Origin: Limibacterium fermenti
GTDB lineage: Bacteria; Bacteroidota; Bacteroidia; Bacteroidales; Dysgonomonadaceae
DNA length: 64,000 bases
Assembly: GCF_041902845.1 (NCBI RefSeq)
Contig: NZ_CP159486.1
Coordinates: 434,001-498,000 of the forward strand
Direction: 5' to 3'
Below, piece by piece: positions 43,531-54,600 of the stretch. Below the pieces are notes generated by a model. The model was given only the letters and a program-made list of their open reading frames with translations, had not been told where the DNA came from and made no database searches. Position numbers and translations under genes: made by a program. How positions within the stretch are numbered: the first letter of the stretch is position 1; every line of letters starts with the position of its first letter.

Positions 43531-46026
43531 TTATTGAGCTTTCATATTTATTGAAAGGGTTTGTAGATTCTGAGAAACGGCTTTTATTTCAATTTTCCCT
43601 TTCTTTTTTTCACTTTGGATTACGACTATGCATTTTCCATGAAAAGCTTTTCTGTATGGGACTTTAAAACTTTCCATGCTGGTCTGGTTCCCATTGTCTA
43701 CCCCTACCATTCGTCCATCGCCGGATATCTCAAAATGAATAAGATTGTCGGCGTTCGGACATAGATTCCCGTTTTTATCGACTATTTCGACCAGAATAAA
43801 ACATAAATCCTTTCCATCGGCGGCAATTATATTTCTATCAGGAGTTAACTTTATCCCATAGGGTTCTCCTGCTGTTTGCAATTCTTGCGAGACGACTTCT
43901 TTTCCGTTTTTCCGGGTTATGACACGAATGGTTCCGGGCTGGAAATTAACACGCCAAGCCACATGAAAAATATCTTGTTCTTTCTTTTTCACACCCTGAG
44001 AGACACCATTCAAAAAAAGCTCTGCCTCATCGGCTTGATTGAAATACGCCCAAATGTCAACAGGTTGCTTCTCTGTCCAGTTCCAATGAGGAAATATATG
44101 AAGCATGGGTTTTTCGGTCCATTCCGATTGATAAAAATAGAATGCATCCTTTGGAATACCAGCTAAATCAATGATGCCAAAGTACGAACTCCGAGCCGGA
44201 AACTGATAGGGAGTAGGTTCGCCGATATAATCGAATCCTGTCCAAATATATAAACCGCTGACAAAATCATTATTCTTGACTTTTCGCCATGTTTCTTCAT
44301 GGGTCGATCCCCATGGTACGTGACAATTATCATAGGCAGAACAGGAATAAGTCGAATCATAAAAAGTCGTATCCCAGCGAATCGGCCAAATAAACAAAGA
44401 GTCGCTAGGCATCCGGTAGTACCCTCTGGTTGCTAACGCTGACGTTGTTTCTGTTGCAATAAACGGTTTTCCGGGGAAATTGTCTTTGACGTGCTCGAAA
44501 TCCGATAAATGATAATTGAAGCCGATAATATCTAATGTGTCTGCTCGAAACAGATGATTTAAAGAGTTGGGTTCGTTATTCCCCGTTGTAATGGGACGAG
44601 TAGGATCCAACTTCTTTACGATGCCTGCTAATTTCTGAGTTAAAAGGGAGTTGACACTTATTTCATTGGTGTGCGATAAAGATTTTTCATCTCGCTCTAA
44701 GTTTAATAATAAATTTGCCTGTTGAATATTCAGGGTGTCGGCATCGGCATGGGTCCATTGTTCCATTACTTCGTTTCCGATACTCCACATAAAAACAGAG
44801 GGGTGATTGCGATCGCGAAGAATATGATCTGTTAAATCTCGTTCATGCCATTCATTAAAATAGAGAGAGTAGTCGTAAGTAGTTTTTCTCTTTCTCCACA
44901 TATCAAATGTTTCGTTCATTACGATAAAGCCCATCTTATCACATAACTGTAATAATTCAGGTGCAGGAGGATTGTGAGCGCAACGAATTCCATTGACACC
45001 CATTTCTTTTAGGAGTTCAAGTTGTCGTTCTATCGCACGGGTGTTAACGGCAGCGCCCAAGCATCCCAAATCATGATGCATGCAGACGCCTTTTATTTTT
45101 ATCGGTTTGTTGTTTAGAAAAAAACCTTTATCCGGATCAAAAGAGAAAGAGCGGATTCCCAGAGGTGTTTCATACTGGTCTATTTCTTTTTGCTCTTGTA
45201 GTATTTCTGTGACAATTGTATAAAGATAGGGATTTTCTATTGTCCAAAGTTCCGGTTTGGAGAGAGCTATTTGATGAGTGACTTCTTTCGCAGAGCCGGC
45301 ATTCAATTGTTCTTCCGATATTTCTGAAGAAACTGTTTTTCCTTCTCTGTTCTTTATAGACGTTTTTAATTGGATCGTCGCTGTTTCAGGTGTTTCATTT
45401 TTTATTTTCGTTAAAACATTCACCGTGGCGCAGTCTTGTTTAATTTCGGGAGTCGTAACGTATGTTCCCCAGTGGTCGACATGGACGGGGCTTGTTATTG
45501 TCAGCCAAACGTTACGGTAAATGCCGCAGCCCGAATACCATCGTGAATTAGGTTGCTGGCTGTTATCTACGCGGACAGCTATCACATTCTCTTCGTCGAA
45601 AGACAAGTAAGGGGTTAAATCGTAGCGAAACGAAATATAACCATACGGGCGTTTTCCTAAATATTTTTCATTGATCCACACTTCTGAGTTCATATATACG
45701 CCATCAAAATCGATAAAAAACTTTTTATCGCGAGCCTCTTTATTTACGCGGAAAGTTTTTCTGTACCATCCTATCCCTCCCGGCAATGCTCCTCCATTGC
45801 TTCCTGAAGGATGAGCCTCGCTGAAATCTCCTTCTATGGCCCAATCGTGAGGCAAATCCAACATCCGCCAATTTTTATCGTCATAATCTACCGAATAACC
45901 GCTTTCAATATCGCCTAAATAAAATTTCCAACCTTCATTAAAATCGGTGATTTCCCGGAATACATTTCTGTTGCAGGAAACACAGAGAAAAGAAATGAGT
46001 AATAAAAAAGTGATATTTTTGCTCAT
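43531..46026 (-). CDS. GH2-family glycoside hydrolase (beta-galactosidase-like) lipoprotein
   Basis: 831 aa with a lipoprotein signal (C18). The order is GH2 sugar-binding domain (EGWKFYLGDIESGYSVDYDD), immunoglobulin-like domain, then the TIM barrel with acid/base E419 (MWSIGNEVMEQW) and nucleophile E526 (FIATETTSALATRGY). A DUF4982-like and an Ig-like domain close the protein. GH2 members of this architecture are exo-beta-galactosidases or related enzymes. It starts 11 bp after the GH31 gene stop on the minus strand. Confidence 0.94.
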   Translation of the reverse strand: MSKNITFLLLISFLCVSCNRNVFREITDFNEGWKFYLGDIESGYSVDYDDKNWRMLDLPHDWAIEGDFSEAHPSGSNGGALPGGIGWYRKTFRVNKEARDKKFFIDFDGVYMNSEVWINEKYLGKRPYGYISFRYDLTPYLSFDEENVIAVRVDNSQQPNSRWYSGCGIYRNVWLTITSPVHVDHWGTYVTTPEIKQDCATVNVLTKIKNETPETATIQLKTSIKNREGKTVSSEISEEQLNAGSAKEVTHQIALSKPELWTIENPYLYTIVTEILQEQKEIDQYETPLGIRSFSFDPDKGFFLNNKPIKIKGVCMHHDLGCLGAAVNTRAIERQLELLKEMGVNGIRCAHNPPAPELLQLCDKMGFIVMNETFDMWRKRKTTYDYSLYFNEWHERDLTDHILRDRNHPSVFMWSIGNEVMEQWTHADADTLNIQQANLLLNLERDEKSLSHTNEISVNSLLTQKLAGIVKKLDPTRPITTGNNEPNSLNHLFRADTLDIIGFNYHLSDFEHVKDNFPGKPFIATETTSALATRGYYRMPSDSLFIWPIRWDTTFYDSTYSCSAYDNCHVPWGSTHEETWRKVKNNDFVSGLYIWTGFDYIGEPTPYQFPARSSYFGIIDLAGIPKDAFYFYQSEWTEKPMLHIFPHWNWTEKQPVDIWAYFNQADEAELFLNGVSQGVKKKEQDIFHVAWRVNFQPGTIRVITRKNGKEVVSQELQTAGEPYGIKLTPDRNIIAADGKDLCFILVEIVDKNGNLCPNADNLIHFEISGDGRMVGVDNGNQTSMESFKVPYRKAFHGKCIVVIQSEKKKGKIEIKAVSQNLQTLSINMKAQ

Positions 46027-46036
46027 ATTGGTATTT

Positions 46037-48907
46037 TCAAGATAGTTTCACACTAATTTCCGTTCCTTCGTATTGAATTTCTGTTCCTGACATTTCGGGA
46101 TTGAATGCTTTTGGATTTTCAGGATTGACGTAAACAATATTGAACACCCTATTTTTTAATAAAGATTTAAATCCGTTACCTCTTCTTTCTCCGATGACGA
46201 GCGTTTTCGTCGAATCATGATAGGTTAGGGGAATAATGGAATAATTGCTCTTTTCATACTCATAATTTGTTCCTTCATCTTCATATAAAGAGAAGGAGCC
46301 GTCTTCTCCCGCATATACATATAAGGTGATCCTTTCCGATTTTTTCTCATCCGTGTATTCTATTTCGGGCCCGTAGGGTATAATACTCCCTCCTTTCACG
46401 AAAAGAGGCATGCGTTCATAGGGGGAGTGGATGTTTTTTGTCTGATTTCCTTCAATGAATTTGCCCGTATAAAGATCATACCATCCCGAACAATGAGGAA
46501 AATAGACTTCCCTGCTTCTTGCTTTATACTCATATATCGGGCATACCATCAATGCCGGTCCGAACATATATTGATTGCTGATATCGGTCACTCTTTCGTT
46601 TTTTGGAAAATCCATGATGAGCGCTCTCATAATCGTGTAATCTTCAAGGTTTGTCATCCCTGCCAGCGAATAGATATAGGGCATCAGACGATATCGCAGT
46701 TTGATATAATAAAGAATCGACTGGTATGCCGGATGATTTTCCGGGGCGATATTGAAAATTTCGCGATACGGAAATTGGCCGTGGGCTCGAAATAAAGGGA
46801 CGAAAGCGCCGAACTGGTACCAACGCGTATTTAGTTCCCTCCACTCCTTCAAATCTTCGTTTTCTATGCCGGTAGCGTCAAATAGGCGTTGTGCATTTTC
46901 ATATCTTTTTTCCACACAAAAGCCACCTATATCCATTGTCCAATAAGGTATTCCGGAAAGGGCAAAATTTAATCCTGCCGATATTTGTGCTTTCAAATCT
47001 TCCCATCGTGTTCCGATATCACCACTCCATACTGCTGTGGAATAACGTTGTACACCGGCAAATCCCGAGCGGGTTAAGAGGAATACCCGTTTATTGGGAT
47101 CGACGCCCCTTTGCCCTTCGTAAATGGCTTGTGCATTCATTAAAGCATAAGCATTAAAGTATTTTGTTGAGGGACCAAGAGCAGTTGGGCCACAAAGAGC
47201 TTTTCGGTATTCTAAAGATGTATTGTCTTGAATATTCGGTTCGGAAGCATCCATCCACCAGGCATCGAAGCCTAAAGGATACAGCTTTTCTTCCATCTGT
47301 TTCCAAAAGAGTTTTCGTGCCCCTTCGGCATATGCATCATAAAAAGAACCGATGTATCCCGGATATACCCAATCTCGGATACTGTCTTTTATGGCTTGTC
47401 GGTATATCCATCCATTTTGATCGAATTGTTTATAGTGTTCGGTGGTTGCATAAAACTTCGGCCATACAGAGAGCATGATTTTTGCATTCATCCGATGAAT
47501 GGAATCTACCATTGCTTTTGGATTCGGAAAGCGCAACGAGTCAAAGTCATGATCTCCCCAATCCTCTACCGGCCAGTAAAACCAATCTTGTACAATATTG
47601 TCAATTGGAATATGCCGTTTTCTGAATTCTGCTAACGTCTCAAGCAGTTCTCCTTGTGTTTTATATCGTTCCCTACTTTGCCAGAAGCCCATAGCCCATT
47701 TTGGCATAATTTGCGCTTTACCTGTAATCGTTCGATAGCCACTGATAACATCATCAAGATTGTTCCCGTAAATAAAATAATAGTCTATTTCATTGCCCAT
47801 CTCACTCCATAGTGAGAGGCTATTTTGTTCTTTTTCTGGAAGGGGGCTTAGCGCTTTCAATGATAAGTATGACGTGGATCCGTCGGGCTCCCATTCGATT
47901 CTGATAGGAGTTCTTTTTCCGGCGGTAAGATTGACAGAAAACTTATAATCATTGGGATTCCATGCCGTACGCCATCTTTGTTTTACAACACGCTGATTAT
48001 CTAAAAAGATAGTCGTATAACCTGCATAACGAAGAATAAAATGATAGAGCCCGCTTTCGCTTGCTTCTATATCTCCTTCCCAGATAACGTTGGCTCCGTC
48101 TAATGAAAAGCCTTCCGGAAAGTTTTTGATTAACTCTAAATTCTCATAATCAATAATTGTTTCTTTTCTTTCGATTGCTTGTTTTGAATTCTTATTTTCA
48201 TAGAGAGCCGTTAACGCTCCTTCTTGACCATGCTTGTCGAATAGCCTGAATTGACTTAGCTGCTCATAATCACGAATATCTCCGAATTTACTAAAAGAAT
48301 AGTTATCCCAAAGAATTCCATAGTTTTTGTTCGATACGACAAATGGAACGGATACTTTGGTATTGTACTGGAATAATGACTCGTTTTTTCCTTTATGATT
48401 AAATTCATCGGATTGGTGTTGCCCTAATCCATAAAACGCTTCGTCTTCCGGTGACTCGAAAACCTGATGCAAAGTATATCCTTTTGTTCCTTCTACTTCG
48501 ATAGGCGTAAATGATTTTCCATCTTCTTCTTTTTCTTGAAGGATGGCTAATCCATTCTTATCAAAAAAACAAACTTGGCCGGTTTCTTTATTAATTTTTA
48601 CATCCAACTCTTTTGTTGAGAATATCACATTATTTATGTCTTCAGAAACTTCGAAAGGATGAGAAACAGTTAAATCAGGGGTTATAATAAGACTTTGCTC
48701 GGATGAAAAATCATTTTCAGGCGTGGCGGAAACATGAATAATGCGATCATTAATAGCTTGTAATCTTATTTTCTGTGTGTTGTTGTTCGAAGATTTTATG
48801 GACACAATAATTCCATTTTGTTTCTTTTTATAGCTAGTTGAAGAACAACTCAATAAGAAAGATAATAAACCTATGATGACTATAAAAAGATAGAAACGTT
48901 TTTGCAT
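46037..48907 (-). CDS. GH31-family glycoside hydrolase with a PA14 insert (alpha-xylosidase-like)
   Basis: 956 aa with a lipoprotein signal (LLSFLLSC, C21). The N-terminal galactose-mutarotase-like domain is interrupted at about residues 230-360 by a PA14 carbohydrate-binding insert (IWEGDIEASESGLYHFILRY). The barrel follows: MPKWAMGFWQSRERYKTQGE, the nucleophile D553 in WWMDASEPN, and the acid/base D630 in VWSGDIGTRWEDL. PA14-bearing GH31 enzymes are often alpha-xylosidases, but alpha-glucosidases occur. It begins after the terminator-like hairpin at 48944-49022. Confidence 0.95.
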   Translation of the reverse strand: MQKRFYLFIVIIGLLSFLLSCSSTSYKKKQNGIIVSIKSSNNNTQKIRLQAINDRIIHVSATPENDFSSEQSLIITPDLTVSHPFEVSEDINNVIFSTKELDVKINKETGQVCFFDKNGLAILQEKEEDGKSFTPIEVEGTKGYTLHQVFESPEDEAFYGLGQHQSDEFNHKGKNESLFQYNTKVSVPFVVSNKNYGILWDNYSFSKFGDIRDYEQLSQFRLFDKHGQEGALTALYENKNSKQAIERKETIIDYENLELIKNFPEGFSLDGANVIWEGDIEASESGLYHFILRYAGYTTIFLDNQRVVKQRWRTAWNPNDYKFSVNLTAGKRTPIRIEWEPDGSTSYLSLKALSPLPEKEQNSLSLWSEMGNEIDYYFIYGNNLDDVISGYRTITGKAQIMPKWAMGFWQSRERYKTQGELLETLAEFRKRHIPIDNIVQDWFYWPVEDWGDHDFDSLRFPNPKAMVDSIHRMNAKIMLSVWPKFYATTEHYKQFDQNGWIYRQAIKDSIRDWVYPGYIGSFYDAYAEGARKLFWKQMEEKLYPLGFDAWWMDASEPNIQDNTSLEYRKALCGPTALGPSTKYFNAYALMNAQAIYEGQRGVDPNKRVFLLTRSGFAGVQRYSTAVWSGDIGTRWEDLKAQISAGLNFALSGIPYWTMDIGGFCVEKRYENAQRLFDATGIENEDLKEWRELNTRWYQFGAFVPLFRAHGQFPYREIFNIAPENHPAYQSILYYIKLRYRLMPYIYSLAGMTNLEDYTIMRALIMDFPKNERVTDISNQYMFGPALMVCPIYEYKARSREVYFPHCSGWYDLYTGKFIEGNQTKNIHSPYERMPLFVKGGSIIPYGPEIEYTDEKKSERITLYVYAGEDGSFSLYEDEGTNYEYEKSNYSIIPLTYHDSTKTLVIGERRGNGFKSLLKNRVFNIVYVNPENPKAFNPEMSGTEIQYEGTEISVKLS

Positions 48908-48943
48908 TCTTTGTAGAAGTTATTTTGAGGATTGTATGTGTGA

Positions 48944-49022
48944 AAATAAAAAACGCACGACAGGGACGTTTATTTAACGATCATTTAAATGATCGTTAAA
49001 TAAACAAGTTCCCGTTGCGTTT
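48944..49022 (-). terminator. Large terminator-like hairpin between lipoprotein and GH31 genes
   Basis: It contains a perfect 38-bp palindrome at 48968-49005 (half-site GTTTATTTAACGATCATTT) nested in an imperfect outer stem (AAACGCA...TGCGTTT). On the minus strand it is followed by a T-rich tail (TTTTTTATTTT). It is likely to terminate or attenuate transcription of the susC/susD/lipoprotein genes before the enzymes. Confidence 0.75.
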
Positions 49023-49058
49023 ATGATTTTTTTCATCTAAATGAAAAAATATGAATGT

Positions 49059-49886
49059 CTATTTTTTAGGAATGAATACCCAAAAGTAGGCCGTTCCCCA
49101 TTCGCCCGTTCCTGCAGGAGCATAGGCAAGCACCAATCGATCGGAGGTTAACTCGAGTATATCGAATGTATTTACGGCTATTTTGTCTTCATCGGGAGAT
49201 ACACCGCACAAAATGGTTACGCCCGTTGTTTTAAATTGACCTTTTGCCCATAATATCCCTCCGGAAGTGGTTTTGGTTTTAGTTAAATCAAAAGAGAATG
49301 TTCCTGTCAACGAAGTGCCGTCACTTTTATTTTTCGTTAGGGATGCTCCGCTTATGGAAAATATCATACTTGCATTGGCTCCTTCACCTTTTGCTTGTTC
49401 CTCCATGCCATCCGGATTGAGTACCCACCACGAAGGTTCGGTGCTGGCTAGATATCCTCCGTTACCCCAACATTTAGATTCCGCCCATACCCATTCTTTT
49501 TCTCCTTCACCACAGAGATACCCCCATTCGGCAGGTACGGAGAAGGATAGTTCTTCTACATTGACTGTTAATGTTTTATTGATTGTCGTCCCATCGGGAT
49601 TCAATCCGGTAAATAGAATGTCGTTATCACCGGTTATCACCAGTAGAACCGTATCGGTCATCTTTTGGGAAACACCTACACCATAATTCCAGTTTGACAT
49701 TACAGGACTATGGTTTTCCATGATGATTTTATTGGATCTTTTTCCATTTACCATAACCGGTGTAGCAGAAATATTCAATTGCTCTGCCTTGATGGGGTCG
49801 CCAATCGATAATCTATTTTCTATCGGTTCGCAAGCGGATAGCAGTATTATAAAAAATACGGATAAATATATAATTATTTTATTCAT
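49059..49886 (-). CDS. PUL 2 surface lipoprotein, unknown family
   Basis: 275 aa. A lipoprotein signal ends at C19 (FIILLSAC). The rest is beta-rich with many Trp and Gly (EWGYLCGEGEKEWVWAESKC, then ILWAKGQFKTTGVT). Its place directly after susD (34-bp gap) is where surface glycan-binding proteins (SusE/SGBP-like) are encoded, and exposed aromatic residues fit glycan binding. I do not recognise a named family, so the role comes only from context. Confidence 0.75.
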   Translation of the reverse strand: MNKIIIYLSVFFIILLSACEPIENRLSIGDPIKAEQLNISATPVMVNGKRSNKIIMENHSPVMSNWNYGVGVSQKMTDTVLLVITGDNDILFTGLNPDGTTINKTLTVNVEELSFSVPAEWGYLCGEGEKEWVWAESKCWGNGGYLASTEPSWWVLNPDGMEEQAKGEGANASMIFSISGASLTKNKSDGTSLTGTFSFDLTKTKTTSGGILWAKGQFKTTGVTILCGVSPDEDKIAVNTFDILELTSDRLVLAYAPAGTGEWGTAYFWVFIPKK

Positions 49887-49920
49887 GTTATTTACGTATT
49901 ATCATTAAACAATAGGAAAA

Positions 49921-51624
49921 TTACCATCCGGGGAATTCAGCATCAGCCGTTCCCCAGCCTTTATTTTGTGTCAGTACTCCGTTGGAGAGTTCGATTTGGG
50001 ATTGAGGAATAGGCCAGAATCCGCCGGTAGCTTCATATCGAGCTTTGTATCCTCCGCCAAAAGCCCTCATGGTGGCATTTACGCCCCGGTTTTTGATAGC
50101 CACTCCTTCTTGCTCGCCCAACTCAACGGCGGCATCCCCCCATCTCATCAGGTCGAAATAGCGCAATCCTTCGAATGCCAGTTCCCAACGGCGTTCTTTT
50201 TTTATAGCATCGAGAGAGTAGGGTATCGCAGGTAAATTGACTCTCGTTCGAACTCTTGTCAGCCCCGAATTGTCTTGTTTGAGCTCTGAATGCATCAATA
50301 AAACATCCGCAAAACGGATTAAGACCATATCCTGAGTGTGTGCTAATTGATAGTCTACCTTCGCTCCATCTTTCAAAATAGCATACGACAGAGTAAACTT
50401 CTTATTTTCATCATAAGCGGAAATAGGCATATATTTTTTCTGCCAATATCCGGTTTCTTCCATTTGCTTATCTGCCCCCCATTCATACGTTTTCAATTCC
50501 GTCTCGACATCGAGTATTGAGGCGGTACGTCTTAAGTCGTTCGGTTCTGCTTGTTTCCATTCGTTCCACATCTCCGAGTTGACAGGTCCGGCTCCCCAAC
50601 CTTGCCCGAAGGGGAAGGTCGATTCGCCTCCATTATTACTTCTTAGTCCAAAATGAAGGTTATATTGATTGGAATAACCCAATGTGAAGTCAGTTCCCCA
50701 GTCAACGGATGTGCCGAACTTAATGGCAAATACCGTTTCTTTATTGCCGTCGCCTTCCCATTTTAATCCTTTACCTTTCGTATATTCGTAATTTTCTACG
50801 GTATACTCATTGGTATAGGGCCATAAATTGCGAAAATCACCGACCAAATCATGCCCGCTTTTCGAAATGCAGTCTTCAAGCCATTCAATTACTTCACTTT
50901 TACTCACACTCCCTTCTTCTCCAGGCAACGGTAAAGAATCTTTTCCATAATATCCTGTATAGAACAAAAATACCCGGGCCATCAGAGTTTCTGCAGCCCA
51001 TTTTGTTGCATGTCCTGCTTCGACGGAAGTATAAGGCGTTGAATACATCATATTGATTGCATTCTTCAAATCCGATGCAATTTGAGCATATGTTTCATCG
51101 GCGGGAGTTTTGGGAATATTTTCCGCTTCTGTCTTTAAGACCAATGGAACTTCGCCGAACGTTTGCGATAGTTCGAAATAAAATAATGCCCGAAGGAAAT
51201 AAGCTTCGCCTTTAAAATGGTTTTTTTGTGCTTCGCTTTCCCATCCCGAACAGTTATTCAATGTTTCAAGCGCCGTATTGGCACGGAAGATTCCTTTATA
51301 ACGCGCTTCCCAGAATGTGCCTAACCGGCTGGGTTTGGTATTCATTAAATGATCGAACCCTTGCATATCCTTATCATTTTCACCCCCGCCGCCAAAGCGA
51401 TCGTCAGAAGCTAATTCAGCCATATAAAAATGGGTGTCTTGGGGATAAGATATCGCCGCACTGAGGGTGCTGTATATCCCTGTCAAACTCTTTTGGGCAT
51501 CCTCTAATGTCATAGGAAAGTTGCTGCTATTTTGCATAGTATAACTTTCGGTATCAAGGAAATTTTCACATCCCGATAAAATGAAGGCAAAAATTATTGT
51601 AAGTCTATATATATTATTTTTCAT
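49921..51624 (-). CDS. SusD/RagB-family outer-membrane lipoprotein (PUL 2)
   Basis: 567 aa. A lipoprotein signal ends at C19 (FAFILSGCENFLDTE). Clear SusD signatures are FPMTLEDAQKSLTGIYSTLS near the N-terminus, HFKGEAYFLRALFYFELSQT, and the C-terminal KKERRWELAFEGLRYFDLMR and ending WPIPQSQIELSNGVLTQNKG. It lies 12 bp after susC on the minus strand, so the two are co-translated as a complex. The aromatic-rich ligand site cannot be used to predict the glycan. Confidence 0.96.
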   Translation of the reverse strand: MKNNIYRLTIIFAFILSGCENFLDTESYTMQNSSNFPMTLEDAQKSLTGIYSTLSAAISYPQDTHFYMAELASDDRFGGGGENDKDMQGFDHLMNTKPSRLGTFWEARYKGIFRANTALETLNNCSGWESEAQKNHFKGEAYFLRALFYFELSQTFGEVPLVLKTEAENIPKTPADETYAQIASDLKNAINMMYSTPYTSVEAGHATKWAAETLMARVFLFYTGYYGKDSLPLPGEEGSVSKSEVIEWLEDCISKSGHDLVGDFRNLWPYTNEYTVENYEYTKGKGLKWEGDGNKETVFAIKFGTSVDWGTDFTLGYSNQYNLHFGLRSNNGGESTFPFGQGWGAGPVNSEMWNEWKQAEPNDLRRTASILDVETELKTYEWGADKQMEETGYWQKKYMPISAYDENKKFTLSYAILKDGAKVDYQLAHTQDMVLIRFADVLLMHSELKQDNSGLTRVRTRVNLPAIPYSLDAIKKERRWELAFEGLRYFDLMRWGDAAVELGEQEGVAIKNRGVNATMRAFGGGYKARYEATGGFWPIPQSQIELSNGVLTQNKGWGTADAEFPGW

Positions 51625-51636
51625 ACTTGTATTCCT

Positions 51637-54600
51637 TTAAAATTTCAAATTAATACCCATTAAAAATGTTCTTGGACTGGGATAAAAGCCTAAATCAATT
51701 CCACTAACCCAACTTTCTTCATCTCCATATCCGATTTCAGGATCCATTCCGGAATAGTTAGTAATAGTAAACAGGTTCTGCGCCGTAAAATATACACGGA
51801 GTTGACTAAAGGGCATCTTAGGAATGGCTTTCTTTAAATCATATCCTAACGTAATATTTTGCAATTTGACATAATCTCCGTTTTCGATATAGATATCAGA
51901 GATAGTCTGCCAGTTTGTATGGCTCCCGCTGGTTAAACGAGGAAGCGTATTCGATGTCCCTTCTCCATGCCATCGATTAAATATTTCAGTGGTATAATTC
52001 TGTAGGGGAGAGTCCGCAAATGAACGATACGATTTCGCTATCTGATGACCGAATTTACCCATAGCGGTGAAAGATAAATCGATCCCTTTGTATCCGAAAT
52101 TTAACGATAAACTACTTTGAAAATCAGGGTGTGGGTTGCCAATCATTACTTTGTCTTCATCGGTTATAGCTCCGTCCTTATTGGTATCAACAAATATTAA
52201 ATCACCGGGTTGAGCTCCTTCTAATTTTGCGGGAGTAGAAGCTATTTGCTCTGCATTTTGGAACACTCCGGCGGTTTTATATCCCCAGAAGTATCCGATA
52301 GGAAAATCTACTTGAGCACGATACATTTCTTTTGTACCCTGACTTAAAACATTTTCTTTTCCATGAATGATTCCTTCGGCGTTGGCTATACGAATAACTT
52401 TGTTTTTATTGTAAGCGATATTAAAATTCGCTCCATAAGTAAACTCCGCGACTTTGTCATTCCAACTCAATCCCAATTCAAATCCTTTGTTTTGGATGTC
52501 TCCGCCATTTATATACGGGGGATTTGTACCATAAGATGCCAATATAGGAGCAACAACTAACCAATCCTTTGTCGTTTTCTTATACCAATCGAATACTACT
52601 CCTAAGCGGCTTCTAAGGAAACGGGCATCTAATCCTAAATCCAATTGTTCGGATGTCTCCCATGTAACGTTGGGATTGGACAAAATGTAGGGATAGGCTC
52701 CGGTAATCAAGTCTTTTTTATTATTGTTGAAATAATAGCCGTTGTGTTTGTCATAAGCGATGAGTGATAAATATTGGAAAGGGTCAATATCGCAGTTCCC
52801 GTTTTGTCCCCAACTGGCACGGATTTTTAAGAAATCCATCCATGAACGGGAATTATCCATAAATGATTCATTGGTTAAAACCCAGCCAGCGGAAATGGAA
52901 GGAAAATATCCCCATCTTTTACCTTTTGCAAAATTAGAGGAGCCATCCGTACGTAAAATGATTGTTGCCAGATATTTTTCCTTATAATTATAATTGACAC
53001 GTCCGAAGAATGATGCAATGGCACCTGCTCCCCAAGGTGCTCCTCCAACACTTGTTTCAATTATGCTGATATTCGGAGCATTTTCTAGCCAAGCATGCTT
53101 CCAAGATCCCGGAAATAATGTGCTGGAATTCGCTCCGTTGATAGTTTCTCCCATTCCCCATTTTTCAATGGACTGTCCCAATATCGCATCTAAAGTGTGA
53201 ATATCATTGGAGTTGAAAATATACGATAGGGTATTATCCAGCGTATAGCTGTATCCGACACTTTGGTCTTGACTTATATCGTCTGTTGTATTCGTGATTG
53301 TTGTGGATAAGTTATAAGTCGGAGTGTACTGTCGATAACTGGATGAATTCATTTTATATCCAAAGCTGCTTCTAAAAATTAGATTCTTAATCGGCTGTAT
53401 TTCTAAATAAGCATTTGCTAATAAAGAATGATTTTTTGATAAGTTTTGCCCTCTTCGATATATCATTTCGGCTATTGGGTTGGTTATAGATCCTCCCAGT
53501 CCCCAACTATCGTTTAATTTACTTTGTTGATCGTAGTAATTTCCTTCGGCATTGTATACGGGCATGAGCGGATTTCCTACCAGCATATTATGCACATCAT
53601 TCCAATAAATGTTCCCGATTCCGATGCCTGATTTTTTATTGTAAGTATAAGTTAAGTTTTCACCGATTTTAATAGCATCGAAATCCTTTACTTTTAGTAA
53701 TACATGTTCTGAGTTAATTCTGGCCGTAGAACGTGCATTGTAAGGTTGGACGGGCTTACCTATAATTCCGTCTTGATCGGAATAAGAAAAGCCCATGGAA
53801 AATTTAGATGCATTCGTTCCACCCGTTAATCCCAATGAATGATTTTGTGTCGGGGCATTTTTATTCCTCGCTTCTTCCATCCAATTTGTGCCATTCCATG
53901 TGCCATCCATAATTAGGGGATACTGATTAGGTATTTCTTCCGAGAAGTTAATCAGCATGGGAATTCCGCCTTCATTAAATCGCGATTCATTGATGACGGT
54001 CATGTACTCTTTAGCATTTAATAGTGAGGGCATTTTATATACATTTTGCCACCCGACCCAACTGTCATAATTAAATTGAATTTTACCCCCTTTTGCCTTT
54101 TTTGTGGTAACTAAAATTACTCCATTCGCTGCTCGGGCTCCATAAATAGCTGCGGATGCGGCATCTTTCAACACATCAATAGATTCTATGTCGGACGGAT
54201 TTAAAGTGTTTATATCTCCGCCTGCTACTCCATCAATGACATATAAAGGGGCTGAATTTCCAATGGTTCCAATACCCCGCACCGTTACTTTAAATCCTTC
54301 TCCTGGCATTCCGGAGCTTTGAGTAATATTTACCCCCGGAGCTTGGCTTTGTAAAGCACTTAAGGCACTTGTCGTGCTTAACTTTGTTAAATCATCGCCA
54401 TTAACTTGAATGGTAGCCCCGGTTATAAGTTTCTTTTTTTGCACGCCATAACCCACTACTACCACTTCTTCGAGTGATTTAGTATCTTCTTGCAGAATAA
54501 TCTCGAAATTTGTTTTTCCTGCCGTATTGATTTCTTGCTCGTGATAGCCGATATAAGAAATTCTGATTATAGCATTTTCCTCTACATTTAAGGAAAAATA

